Assembly (NCBI GenBank): GCA_963776735.1
Contig: CAVZNV010000021.1
Location: forward strand, 304,210-368,209
Reading direction: 5' to 3'
Source of the DNA: PALSA-612 sp963776735
GTDB lineage: Bacteria; Actinomycetota; Thermoleophilia; Gaiellales; Gaiellaceae
Length of the DNA stretch: 64,000 nt
The translations under genes were made by a program, and so were the position numbers. The notes under the pieces are model-generated. The model ran no database searches, had not been told where the DNA came from, and was given only the letters and a program-made list of their open reading frames with translations. This document shows positions 53,738 to 63,003 of the stretch, piece after piece (position 1 is the first letter of the stretch; each line of letters begins with the position of its first letter).

Positions 53738-54231
53738 ACGACGTCGAGGGGCTGGTCGGCGGCGAGGTGTTCCAGATCGCCTTCGTCGTGCGCGACCTGG
53801 ACGCCGCTCTCGAGCGCTACACGCGCGTCCTCGGCGGCGCGCCGTGGCGCATCTTCACGTTCTCGGCCGCGATCCACCGTGAAGCCACGTACCGCGGCGC
53901 GGCAACCGACTTCTCTGTCCGCCTGGCGCTCAACGGCACGTCCCCGCAGTACGAGCTGATCGAGCCCGTGAGCGGCGCCGGCGTGCACGGAGCCTGGCTC
54001 GACGAGCGCGGCGAGGGCTTCCATCACGTCGGGGTCATCGTCGAGTCCGTCGCGGCGACGGTCGAGCGGATGGCCGCTGTCGGTTACGGGACGATTCAGA
54101 CCGGCTCCGGCTTCGGAGCCGCCGGCGACGGCACCTACGCCTATTTCGACACGGCAGCGGACCTCGGCTTCCTCGTCGAAGCTGTCGAGCCTCCAGAACG
54201 CATGCCCGACCCGGACCGGACGTGGCCGTGA
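53734..54231 (+). CDS. VOC-family (glyoxalase fold) protein inside the glc operon
   Basis: The 165-residue protein has the two-module VOC pattern: EVFQIAFVVRDLDAALERYTRVLGGAPWRIFTF, then GFHHVGVIVESVAATVERMAAVGYG and YAYFDTAADLGFLVEAVEPPERMP. Similar proteins are labelled glyoxalase/methylmalonyl-CoA epimerase-like. It is inserted between glcE and glcF with 4-base overlaps on both sides, an unusual gene order. It may modify a 2-hydroxy or 2-oxo acid substrate of this oxidase. Confidence 0.8.
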   Translation: MNDVEGLVGGEVFQIAFVVRDLDAALERYTRVLGGAPWRIFTFSAAIHREATYRGAATDFSVRLALNGTSPQYELIEPVSGAGVHGAWLDERGEGFHHVGVIVESVAATVERMAAVGYGTIQTGSGFGAAGDGTYAYFDTAADLGFLVEAVEPPERMPDPDRTWP

Positions 54232-55437
54232 GCATCGACACCAAGCTGATCGACGACTGCGTCCACTGCGGCTTCTGCCTGCCGACCTGCCCGACCTACG
54301 GGCCGCTCTGGCAGCAGGAGATGGACTCGCCGCGCGGCCGGATCTGGCTGATGAAGGGACTCGCCGAGGGGACGCTCGAGCTCACCGAAACTGTGGTCGA
54401 GCACTTCGACCGCTGCCTCGGCTGCATGGCCTGCGTGACGTCGTGCCCGTCCGGCGTGCAGTACGACCGGCTGATCGAGCAGACGCGCGAGCTGATCGAG
54501 GAGCGGCACGACCGCGCGCCCGACGACTGGCTCGTCCGCACGATCGTGTTCGCGACGCTGCCTCATCCGGGACGGCTGCGCACGTCCCTCGCACTCGCAC
54601 CGCTCGGCCGGCGCCTCCCGCTACCGCGTGCGTTGAAGCCGTTCCCCGCGCTCGCGCCGCCGTGGCGCTCGGGCGAGCGCCCGCCGCACATCACGCCGGC
54701 AGCCGGGAGGTCGCGCGGCCGCGTCGGACTCCTGCTCGGCTGCGTCCAGCGGGTCCTGCTTCGGCGACGTCAACACGGCGACCGCGCGTGTCCTGGCCGC
54801 GGAGGGCTACGAGGTCGTCGCGCCCGGCGACCAGGAGTGCTGCGGCGCGCTGCACCTGCACGCCGGTCGGCGCGAGGAGGGGCACGAGAGGGCGCACCGG
54901 CTCGCCGAGCGCCTCCGAGCGGCCGGAGCGGAACAGATCGTGGTCAACGCCGCCGGCTGCGGCTCGCACCTGAAAGACGCCAGGCTCGACCTGCCCGTCG
55001 TGGACGTGTCCGAGCTTCTCGCAGAGGCGGAGCCGCGCGCCCGACGCCACGAGCTGCGGCTCACCGTCGCCTTCCAGGACAGCTGCCACCTGCTCCACGC
55101 GCAGCGTGTGCAGTCGCAGCCGCGCGACGTGCTGCGCTCGATCCCCGGTGTCGAGCTCGCCGAGCCGGCCGAACCTGCGATCTGCTGCGGTAGCGCAGGC
55201 ATCTACAACCTCGTCCAGCCCGAGGCCGCTGCCGAGCTCGGCGAACGCAAGGCGCGTCACGTCGCGGCCACCGGCGCGGACGTCTACGCGAGCGCGAACC
55301 CCGGCTGTCTCGTCCAGGTCTCGGCCGCGCTTCGCCGCGCCGGCCAGGCGCGACCGGCGCTCCATCCGGTCGAGCTGCTGGACGCGTCGATCCGAGGCAT
55401 GCCCTTCGCCGACGTCCTCCGCTCGGCCCGTCGCTGA
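54228..55437 (+). pseudogene. glcF: Glycolate oxidase iron-sulphur subunit GlcF with an apparent single-base frameshift
   Basis: The N-terminal part has both [4Fe-4S] ferredoxin motifs (CVHCGFCLPTCPTYG and CLGCMACVTSCPSGVQYDRL). At GLLLGCVQRV the frame goes wrong. The next frame gives CFGDVNTATARVLAAEGYEVV, QECCGALHLHAG and CCGSAGIYNLVQPEAAAELGERKARH, the two CCG domains that complete GlcF. Removing one base near 54753-54757 restores a 402-residue protein, close to the family length. Everything else in the operon is intact, so a sequencing error or a very recent mutation is likely. The GTG at 54228 overlaps the VOC stop. Confidence 0.88.
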
Positions 55438-55474
55438 GGGGTTATCCTCGCGTCTCCACGCCGGGAGGAGGCAC

Positions 55475-55941
<467 letters not shown>

Positions 55942-55945
<4 letters not shown>

Positions 55946-58278
55946 CCGCGGTCGGCACCGCCGTTCCGCGCAAGGAGGACGCACGGCTCCTCTCCGGCGA
56001 GGGAACGTACACCGACAACCTCGCCGCGACCGGGATGGTGCATGCGGTCATCGTCCGTAGCCCGTACCCGCACGCGACGATCGCAGGCGTCGACCTGTCG
56101 AAGGCGCGCGAGGCGCCCGGCGTCGTCGCCGCCTTCTCCGGGGCCGATCTCACCGACGTCTGGCCGAACGGCCTGCCGTGCTTCTGGCCCGTGTCCGACG
56201 ACATCAAGATGGTCAAGCACCTCCCGCTCGCCGTCGACAAGGCGCGGTTCGCCGGCGACGGCGTCGCGGTCGTCGTGGCCGAGACAAGCGTTCAGGCGAA
56301 GGACGCAGCCGAGCTCGTCGAGGTCGACTACGAGCCGCTGCCGCACGTGACCGACGTCGAACTGGCGATCGCCGGCGGTGCTCCGACCGTTCACGACGAC
56401 GCGCCCGGCAACAAGGCGTACACGTGGTCGCTGGTCACCGGCGACCCGGACAAGGTCTTCGCGGACGCGGCCGTGACGGTCAAGGAGCACTACCGCCAGC
56501 AGCGGCTGATCCCGACGGCGATGGAGCCGCGCGCCGCGCTCTGCGAGGTGAGCGCCTCCGGCGACGTGACGATCACGACCGCCACGCAGGGACCGCACAT
56601 CATGCGCACGGCCTACACGCTCGTCCTCGGCATTCCCGAGGCGAAGATCCGCGTGATCGCGCCGGACGTCGGCGGTGGCTTCGGCTCCAAGCTCGACGTG
56701 TACGCGGAGGACGTGATCGTGATCGCGCTCGCCCGCAAGCTCGGCCGCCCGGTCAAGTGGACGGAGGAGCGTTCCGAGGGAAACCTGGCGACGATCCACG
56801 GGCGCGACGTGGTCCAGGAGATCGAGCTCGCCGCGACGGCCGAGGGCAAGATCACCGGCGTTCGCACCCGCCTGACGGCGTCGATGGGCGCGTACCTCCA
56901 GGCGGTCACGCCGGGCGTGCCGCTGCTCGGCGCGTGGCTTTACGCCGGCTGCTACGCGGTCGACGCCTACGACTTCCATTGCACCGGCGTGTTCACGAAC
57001 ACGACGCCGACGGATGCCTACCGCGGCGCGGGCCGCCCCGAGGCCACCTACGCGATCGAGCGCGCGATCGACGCGCTGGCCAGGAAGGTCGGCAAGAGCC
57101 CCGTCGAGATACGCAGGCTCAACTTCATCGACTCGTTCCCGGCCGACATCGCGTCCGGGCTGCAGATCGACTCGGGCGACTACCACGCGGCGCTCGACAA
57201 GGGCCTCGAGGTGGCCGGCTACGACGACCTGCTCGCGGAGCAGCAGAAACGGCGCGACGCGAAGGACCCGAAGCAGCTCGGAATCGGTTTCTCGACCTAC
57301 GTCGAGATGTGCGGCCTCGCGCCGTCGCGGATCCTCGGTGCGCTCCGCTACGGCGCCGGCGGCTGGGAGTCGATCTCGCTCCGCGTCCTGCCCACGGGCA
57401 CCGTGCAGATCATGTCCGGAACGACGCCGCACGGGCAGGGGCACGCGACGACGTTCAGCCAGATCGTCGCCGACCGGCTCGGCGTCGAGGTCGACGACGT
57501 CGAGTTCCTCTCCGGCGACACGGCCGTCGTCCCGACCGGGATGGACACGTACGGAAGCCGCAGCCTGCCCGTCGGCGGCGTCGCGCTCTACCACGCGAGC
57601 GAGAAGGTGGTCGAGAAGGCCCGCCAGATCGCGGCGCACCAGCTGGAGGTGTCGCCCGACGACCTCGAGTACGAGGCCGGCCGCTTCTCCGTCAAGGGCA
57701 GCCCCGACAAGGGGATGCACGTGAAGGAGGCGGCCTTTGTGGCCTGGACCGCGCACAACCTGCCGGACGGCATGGAGCCGGGGCTGGAGGCGAGCTTCGT
57801 CTACGACCCGCCCAACTTCTCCTGGCCGGCGGGCTGCCACATCGCCGTCGTCGAGGTCGACACCGAGACCGGCGATACGCAGCTCCGGCGCTACGTCGCC
57901 ATCGACGACGTCGGCAACGTGATCAACCCGATGATCGTCGACGGCCAGGTCCACGGCGGCGTCGTGCAGGGGATCGCGCAGGCGCTCTGGGAGGAGGCCG
58001 TGTACGACGAGAACGGCAACCTCGTCACCGGCTCGCTGCTCAACTACCTCGTCCCGAGCGCGGCCGAGCTGCCGTCGTTCGAGCTCGACCGGATCGTCAC
58101 GCCCAGCCCGACGAACCCGCTCGGCGTCAAGGGCGTGGGGGAGACCGGGGCGATCGCGTCGACGCCCGCCGTGGTCAACGCCGTGCTCGACGCCCTGGCC
58201 CCGTTCGGCGTGACCGACATCGACATGCCCACGACGCCGGAGCGAGTCTGGCGCGCGATCGAGGAGGCGAAGACGTGA
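55942..58278 (+). CDS. Molybdopterin-binding large subunit, form II CoxL-like
   Basis: The 778-residue protein has VPRKEDARLLSGEGTYTDNL, the cofactor-region APDVGGGFGSKLDVYAEDVI, the active-site loop AYRGAGR (residues 359-365) and the catalytic-base region LGVKGVGETGAIASTPAVVNAVLDAL. AYRGAGR is the form II signature; true CO oxidisers carry AYRCSFR. Form II enzymes have unsettled, probably organic, substrates. It overlaps both partner genes by 4 bases, and its closeness to the glc genes hints at a small aldehyde or acid substrate. Confidence 0.93.
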
Positions 58279-59096
58279 TTCCCGCTCAGTTCGAGTACGA
58301 AGTCGCCGGCTCGGTCGAGGAAGCGATCGAGCTGCTCGGCTCCCGTGAGGACGCAAAGCTGCTCGCGGGCGGCCACTCACTGATCCCGGCGATGAAGCTG
58401 CGGATCGCGCGGCCGGGGACGCTCGTCGACATCGGCCGGGTCGAGGGGCTCAGCTACGTGCGCGAGGACGGCGACGCGATCGCGATCGGAGCGCTCACCC
58501 GCCATCACGACGTCGCTGCGAGCGACCTGCTCCGCGAGCGCTGCCCGATCGTCCCGGGTGCGGCCGCCGAGATCGGCGACCCGCAGGTGCGTCATCGCGG
58601 CACGATCGGCGGCTCGGTCTCGCACGGCGACCCAGCCTCCGACATGCCCGGCGTGCTTTTGACGCTCGACGCCGAGTTCGTCGCCGTCGGGCCAGGCGGC
58701 GAGCGGCGGATTCCGGCGGCCGAGTTCTTCACCGGCGTCTTCGAGACGGCGCTCGGTCCGCAGGACGTGCTGACGGAGATCCGCGTGCCGGCGACCTCCG
58801 GCGGCTGGGCGTACCTCAAGTTCGCGCGCCGCAAGCAGGACTGGGCCACGGTCGCCGTCGCCGCGGTGGCGTCGAACGGCGGAGCGAAGGTCGGGCTCGT
58901 CAGCATGGGCGGAACGCCCTTACGAGCGGCCGCAGTCGAGCAGGCACTTGCGGGCGGCGCGACACCGGCCGAGGCCGCGGAGAAGGCAGACGAAGGCACG
59001 GAGCCGACGAGCGACGTCGCGGGCAGCGCCGACTACCGCCGCCACCTCGCGCGCGTGCTCACGCGGCGGGCGCTGGAGCAGGCGCTCGCTGGCTAG
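58275..59096 (+). CDS. FAD-binding medium subunit, CoxM-like
   Basis: The 273-residue protein has the FAD motifs LLAGGHSLIPAMKLR and IGDPQVRHRGTIGGSVSHGDPASDMP, and a C-terminal CO-dehydrogenase flavoprotein domain (WAYLKFARRKQDWATVAVAA). It is complete, in contrast to the frameshifted paralogue at 14609-15392, and shows what that gene should look like. The GTG start overlaps the large-subunit stop (GTGA). Confidence 0.93.
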   Translation: MIPAQFEYEVAGSVEEAIELLGSREDAKLLAGGHSLIPAMKLRIARPGTLVDIGRVEGLSYVREDGDAIAIGALTRHHDVAASDLLRERCPIVPGAAAEIGDPQVRHRGTIGGSVSHGDPASDMPGVLLTLDAEFVAVGPGGERRIPAAEFFTGVFETALGPQDVLTEIRVPATSGGWAYLKFARRKQDWATVAVAAVASNGGAKVGLVSMGGTPLRAAAVEQALAGGATPAEAAEKADEGTEPTSDVAGSADYRRHLARVLTRRALEQALAG

Positions 59097-59106
59097 CCTT
59101 CCGTCG

Positions 59107-59604
59107 ATGCGCCGCGCTCTGGTCGTGACGGCCGTGCTCGCCGCCGTCGGCTGCGGCACGGCGCTCGGCGGCATCTACAACCCGGTCGCCAGGCCGTACC
59201 CGGCGCCGGCACTCGCGGGAACCGACCCCGTGACCGGCAAGCCGGTGACCCTCCTGCAGTGGAAGGGGCGGGCGGTGCTCGTCAACCTCTGGGGCTCGTG
59301 GTGCCACCCGTGCCGCGAGGAGGCGCCGGCGCTGCGGGCGTTCCTCGTCAAGCACCCGGGCACGCTGCTCGGGATCGACGTCGAGGACACGAAGGCGGGT
59401 GCGAAGTCGTTCCAGAAGCAGTACAGGGTGCGCTTCCCGAGCATCTTCGACCCGCTCGACGTGATCGTGTCGAAGATGAAGCCGAAGGGCACGCCCTCCA
59501 CCTACTTCCTCGACCGCAAGCACCGCGTCGTCGCGATCGTCTACGAGCCCGCCACGGCCGCCCAGCTCGACCGCGGCTGGAAGCTCGCGAACGCACGCGC
59601 GTAG
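59107..59604 (+). CDS. TlpA/ResA-like exported thioredoxin-fold protein
   Basis: The 165-residue protein has a short N-terminal hydrophobic segment ending near a cysteine (VVTAVLAAVGCGTALGG; a weak lipobox match) and a thioredoxin fold with the redox motif WGSWCHPCREEAPALRAFL, then GTPSTYFLDRKHRVVAIVYEP with the cis-proline loop. It should be a membrane-attached thiol reductant, for example in cytochrome maturation or cofactor protection. It follows the CoxM-like gene by 10 bases. Confidence 0.85.
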   Translation: MRRALVVTAVLAAVGCGTALGGIYNPVARPYPAPALAGTDPVTGKPVTLLQWKGRAVLVNLWGSWCHPCREEAPALRAFLVKHPGTLLGIDVEDTKAGAKSFQKQYRVRFPSIFDPLDVIVSKMKPKGTPSTYFLDRKHRVVAIVYEPATAAQLDRGWKLANARA

Positions 59605-59670
59605 TCGTCCGCATGCTCGATCCGCAGAGGCACAGATGCCCCTGGCTTCGGCACGACGCAGGCTGGGTGG

Positions 59671-60297
59671 GTGAGCGGAGACTCTCGCGTCGGCATCGAC
59701 CTCTACTGGCTTCCGTTGGGAGCGGGAGGGCACTCGGTTCGGCTGAACGGGAGGGTCTACGAGGCAATTGCGGCGCGACTCGCGCATCGCCCGGCATGCG
59801 ACCTGTACCACTCTGCTCTCGTCGTGTCGGCTCAGGATGCCCGGTTCGCGATCGAGTCCGCGCCGATCCGCGCGAGCGACGGCCCCGGCCGTGGGGTCGT
59901 CGGCGAAGGCGCAGTAGGCTCACGTTGGGCAGGGCGGTGGTCGATCTTTCGCTACGAGCTGCGCTGCTGGCGAAACGGCGTGATTCCCGACCTCGACGAA
60001 GCCGTCGACAGCCCGGTATGTCTCAGCGACCACTCCGAGCAGGTTCGCGCCGTCCTCGCGCTTATCCCCTTCGTGCCCACTCCGGTGTGGGGGCGCGACG
60101 AACTCGACACCGGTGAAATGTGGAACTCCAACTCGTACGTCGCCTGGCTGCTCGCCGGCTGCGGCGTCGACGCCGCGTCGATTCGCCCGCCTCGAGGGGG
60201 GCGAGCGCCGGGTTGGCGGGCGGGCGTCGTCCTCGCCCGCCGGCAGGGGACGGCCTCCGGCAAGGTGAACCTGGGGCCGCTTCCCGTCGGCCGCTAG
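59671..60297 (+). CDS. Conserved hypothetical protein
   Basis: A 208-residue protein without signal or membrane segment. Recognisable conserved blocks are VGIDLYWLPLGAGGHSVRLNGRVYEAIAAR, CDLYHSALVV, GRWSIFRYELRCWRNGVIPD, PTPVWGRDELDTGEMWNSNSYVAWLL and GRAPGWRAG. I recognise the pattern as a family of actinobacterial hypotheticals but know no function. The invariant-looking YHSAL histidine and the WNSNS block could form an active site. Its stop overlaps the convergent CapA-like gene by 3 bases. Confidence 0.75.
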   Translation: MSGDSRVGIDLYWLPLGAGGHSVRLNGRVYEAIAARLAHRPACDLYHSALVVSAQDARFAIESAPIRASDGPGRGVVGEGAVGSRWAGRWSIFRYELRCWRNGVIPDLDEAVDSPVCLSDHSEQVRAVLALIPFVPTPVWGRDELDTGEMWNSNSYVAWLLAGCGVDAASIRPPRGGRAPGWRAGVVLARRQGTASGKVNLGPLPVGR

Positions 60298-61334
60298 CCG
60301 GTCCGCCAGGCGGGCGGGAGCAGCTGTCCGCCGGCCGTGACGCGCATCGCGTTGCGCCCGAAGTCCTCCTGCGAGAGCGTGCGCACGATGCTCGGCGAGG
60401 GGCCGCCGTTCTCGACCACCGGCACGCCCGGCGACACGAGGTTCACCGGCACGAGGCCGGCGCGCACCCAGGCGCCGTTCGCGCCCAGCGTGACGTGCAG
60501 GATCGCGCTGTCCCCGAGGATGCCGCCGATCGACAGCGTCCCGTCGCCGAGGAAGTTTCCGAGGCTGTAGGCGACCAGCCGCCCGTGGTACCACTCCATC
60601 CCGCGCAGGACGTGCGGCCCCGAGCCGAGCACGAGATTGGCCCCGGCGTCGATCACCGCGTGCGAGAAGTCCTCCGCGTCGCCGCGGTTCTCGCCGAGGA
60701 ACCACTCCGTCCCGGGGCGGACGTGCTGGTGGTCGACCCCCTCCGCGCCGGCGTGCATGACCACGATCACGAGGTTGGCCTCGGCCCTCGCTTTTCGAAC
60801 GATCCGCTGGGCGGCCGACAGGTCAGTCAGGCTTTGTGCCCAGGAGTAGGGCGCGAAGCCGATCACGGCGACGCGTACGCCGCGCACGGTCACGATCGAG
60901 ATCTGTCCCGGCCGGCCGTCCCAGCGGAGACCGGCCGAATGCAGCGCCGAGAGCGTGTCGGACTGGCCCTGCGGGCCGTAGTCGTACGCGTGATTGTTGG
61001 CGACGTTCATCAGCGTGAAGCCGGCCCGTCGCAGCAGCGAGGCATAGGACTGGGGCGCACGAAAGGCAAAGCACTCCGTGCTGTTCGCGCCGCACTTCGA
61101 GGAACCGCGCGACGTCAGCGTCCCTTCCAGGTTCCCGATCACGACATCCGAGCGCAGGCTCTGCCGGATCGAGGACGAGAAGAAACCGGCGCCGCCGTCC
61201 GACGACGCGACCATCGCGATGTCGCCGACCCAGGTGAACGAGACCGTCCGCTGCGTCGCCCCCGAGCCGCCCGGCGCGAACGCCGCGCACAGGACGAGGG
61301 CGGCGGCGAACGCCGCTGTGAGTGGCCGGCCCAC
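60294..61334 (-). CDS. CapA-family (poly-gamma-glutamate synthesis-like) metallophosphatase-fold protein, exported
   Basis: The 346-residue protein has a signal peptide (RPLTAAFAAALVLCAAFAPGGSGA) and a CapA domain: FTWVGDIAMVASSDGG, VVIGNLEGTLTSRG, LMNVANNHAYDYGPQG, VVMHAGAEGVDH and VLGSGPHVLRGMEWYHGRLVAYSLGNFLGD. The GD, N-E-G, NNH, H and GxHxL motifs match a calcineurin-like metal site. It acts outside the membrane, perhaps on envelope polymers; no capsule genes are near. GTG start; 32 bases upstream of the phoU stop on the same strand. Confidence 0.9.
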   Translation of the reverse strand: MGRPLTAAFAAALVLCAAFAPGGSGATQRTVSFTWVGDIAMVASSDGGAGFFSSSIRQSLRSDVVIGNLEGTLTSRGSSKCGANSTECFAFRAPQSYASLLRRAGFTLMNVANNHAYDYGPQGQSDTLSALHSAGLRWDGRPGQISIVTVRGVRVAVIGFAPYSWAQSLTDLSAAQRIVRKARAEANLVIVVMHAGAEGVDHQHVRPGTEWFLGENRGDAEDFSHAVIDAGANLVLGSGPHVLRGMEWYHGRLVAYSLGNFLGDGTLSIGGILGDSAILHVTLGANGAWVRAGLVPVNLVSPGVPVVENGGPSPSIVRTLSQEDFGRNAMRVTAGGQLLPPAWRTG

Positions 61335-61366
61335 GCGGGCGATGGTAGCCGCGGGCTCCGGACGGG

Positions 61367-62053
61367 CTAAGTGCGAGAGGTCGACGGCGGGCGCGAAGCG
61401 TCCGTGAACTCGCGGAACTCGCCGGAGACGAGGTAGGCGGTCTGCTCGCCGATGTCGACGGCGTGGTCGCCGATCCGCTCGAGGCACCGCGAGACGAGAA
61501 GCATCCGCAGGCCCCACTCGTGTGCCTGCGGCTCGCCGGCCAGTTCGAGGATCCGCTCGACGGCGCGCCGGTTGACGCGGTCGATCAGCTCGTCGAGATC
61601 GACAAGCGACGTCGCCGCTTCCTTGTCGCGGGCGGCGAACGAGTCGAGCGCGACGCGGATCATCTCCTCGCACCGGTCGCCCATCTCCTCGAGGCCCTCG
61701 ATCAGCCGCGGCGAGCCTTCGGGAGCCGAGTCGGACAGCTTGATCAGCTTCGCGACCGTGACGCAGTAGTCGCCCATCCGCTCCAGGTGCAGGTTGATGT
61801 GCAGGATCGCGAGCACCGTGCGCAGGTCGATCGCGACCGGTGTCTGCCGGGCGAGCAAGGACTCGACGCCGCGCTCGATGTCCAGGTACTTCTGGTCGAT
61901 CTCGTCGTCGAAGGCGATCACCTCGTCGGCGAGGCCCGTGTCGTGGTCGGCGAGTGCGTTCAGCGCCGCCCGCAGCGAGCGGAGGACGAGGCTGCCCTCC
62001 TCCTGCACGCCGGCGGCGAGCTGGTCGAGCTCCTCGTGGAACGAGACGCGCAT
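61367..62053 (-). CDS. phoU: Phosphate-specific transport regulator PhoU
   Basis: The 228-residue protein is two tandem three-helix PhoU repeats with the metal-binding ends visible: VLAILHINLHLERMGDYCVTVAKLIKL in repeat one and MLLVSRCLERIGDHAVDIGEQTAYLV in repeat two (E/DxxxD motifs). It links the Pst transporter to the phosphate-sensing two-component system. The ATG overlaps the pstB stop by one base (TGATG), so they are co-translated. Confidence 0.93.
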   Translation of the reverse strand: MRVSFHEELDQLAAGVQEEGSLVLRSLRAALNALADHDTGLADEVIAFDDEIDQKYLDIERGVESLLARQTPVAIDLRTVLAILHINLHLERMGDYCVTVAKLIKLSDSAPEGSPRLIEGLEEMGDRCEEMIRVALDSFAARDKEAATSLVDLDELIDRVNRRAVERILELAGEPQAHEWGLRMLLVSRCLERIGDHAVDIGEQTAYLVSGEFREFTDASRPPSTSRT

Positions 62054-62886
62054 CAGCCGAACCGTCCCGTCACGTAGTCCTCCGTCCGCTTGTCGCCCGG
62101 ATGGGTGAAGATCGTCGGCGTGTCGGCGTACTCGACGAGGACGCCCGTGCGCTTTCCGTCCGACACGTCGAGGCTGAAGAACGCCGTCATGTCGGCGACG
62201 CGCGCCGCCTGCTGCATGTTGTGCGTGACGATCACGAGCGTGTAGTCGCGCTTCAGGTCGTGCATCAGGTCCTCGATCGACTGGGTCGAGATCGGGTCGA
62301 GCGCGGAGGCCGGCTCGTCGAGCAGGATCACGTCCGGCTCGACGGCGAGGGCGCGCGCGATGCACAAGCGCTGCTGCTGCCCGCCGGACATCGCGAGGGC
62401 GCTCGTCTTCAAGCGGTCCTTGACCTCGTCCCAGAGTGCCGCGCCGCGAAGCGCCTGCTCGACTCGCTCGTGGATGCCGGACTTCATGCCCAGCGCCTTG
62501 GGCGCGAACGCGACGTTGTCGAAGATCGACTTCGGGAACGGGTTCGGCCGCTGGAAAACCATCCCGATGCGGCGCCGGACCTCGATCGCGTCGACCCCGC
62601 CGCCGTAGATGTCTTGTCCGTGGTAGAGCACCTTGCCGCCGACCCTGGCGCCGCCGACGAGGTCGTTCATCCGGTTCAGGCAGCGGATGAACGTGCTCTT
62701 GCCGCAGCCGGACGGGCCGATCACGGCGGTGATCTGGTTCTTGAAGATGTCGAGCGTGACGCCGCTGAAGGCGGTCGTCGGGCCGTAATAGACGGCCAGA
62801 TCGTCGATGTCGAAGACGATATCCCGGGACGCCGTGGGCAGGCCCTCCGTCGGGCGCGCGACTTCGACCGACTGCATGACCGTCAT
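62053..62886 (-). CDS. pstB: Phosphate ABC transporter ATP-binding protein PstB
   Basis: The 277-residue ATPase has Walker A IGPSGCGKSTFIRCLNRMND, Q-loop VFQRPNPFPKSIFDNVAF, signature ALAMSGGQQQRLCIARAL, Walker B VILLDEPASALDP and the switch histidine in IVTHNMQQAAR. All are characteristic of PstB. The ATG at 62886 is chosen; a second ATG three codons later is possible. It is divergent from pstC, a split of the usual pstSCAB-phoU order, with a PHO-box-like repeat between. Confidence 0.94.
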   Translation of the reverse strand: MTVMQSVEVARPTEGLPTASRDIVFDIDDLAVYYGPTTAFSGVTLDIFKNQITAVIGPSGCGKSTFIRCLNRMNDLVGGARVGGKVLYHGQDIYGGGVDAIEVRRRIGMVFQRPNPFPKSIFDNVAFAPKALGMKSGIHERVEQALRGAALWDEVKDRLKTSALAMSGGQQQRLCIARALAVEPDVILLDEPASALDPISTQSIEDLMHDLKRDYTLVIVTHNMQQAARVADMTAFFSLDVSDGKRTGVLVEYADTPTIFTHPGDKRTEDYVTGRFG

Positions 62887-62928
62887 CGTCCGTCGAGTGT
62901 CGCGGCCGTCACGTCCAGCCAGGGTCGA

Positions 62929-62961
62929 GAGCCCGTGAAGATCTGGTGACGAAGTGGTGAC
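62929..62961. promoter_or_regulatory. Candidate PHO box: three 11-bp direct repeats
   Basis: Three adjacent 11-base units on the plus strand, GAGCCCGTGAA, GATCTGGTGAC and GAAGTGGTGAC, read on the minus strand as GTCACCACTTC, GTCACCAGATC and TTCACGGGCTC. This fits the actinobacterial PhoP box of 11-bp repeats with a TCACC core. The site lies in the 117-base divergent region, 42 bases before the pstC start and 43 bases before the pstB start, so one site could control both directions under phosphate limitation. Confidence 0.6.
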
Positions 62962-63003
62962 CGAGGTGGCGGCGTCGCCATCGACCGGCGATGCTAGCCG
63001 ACC

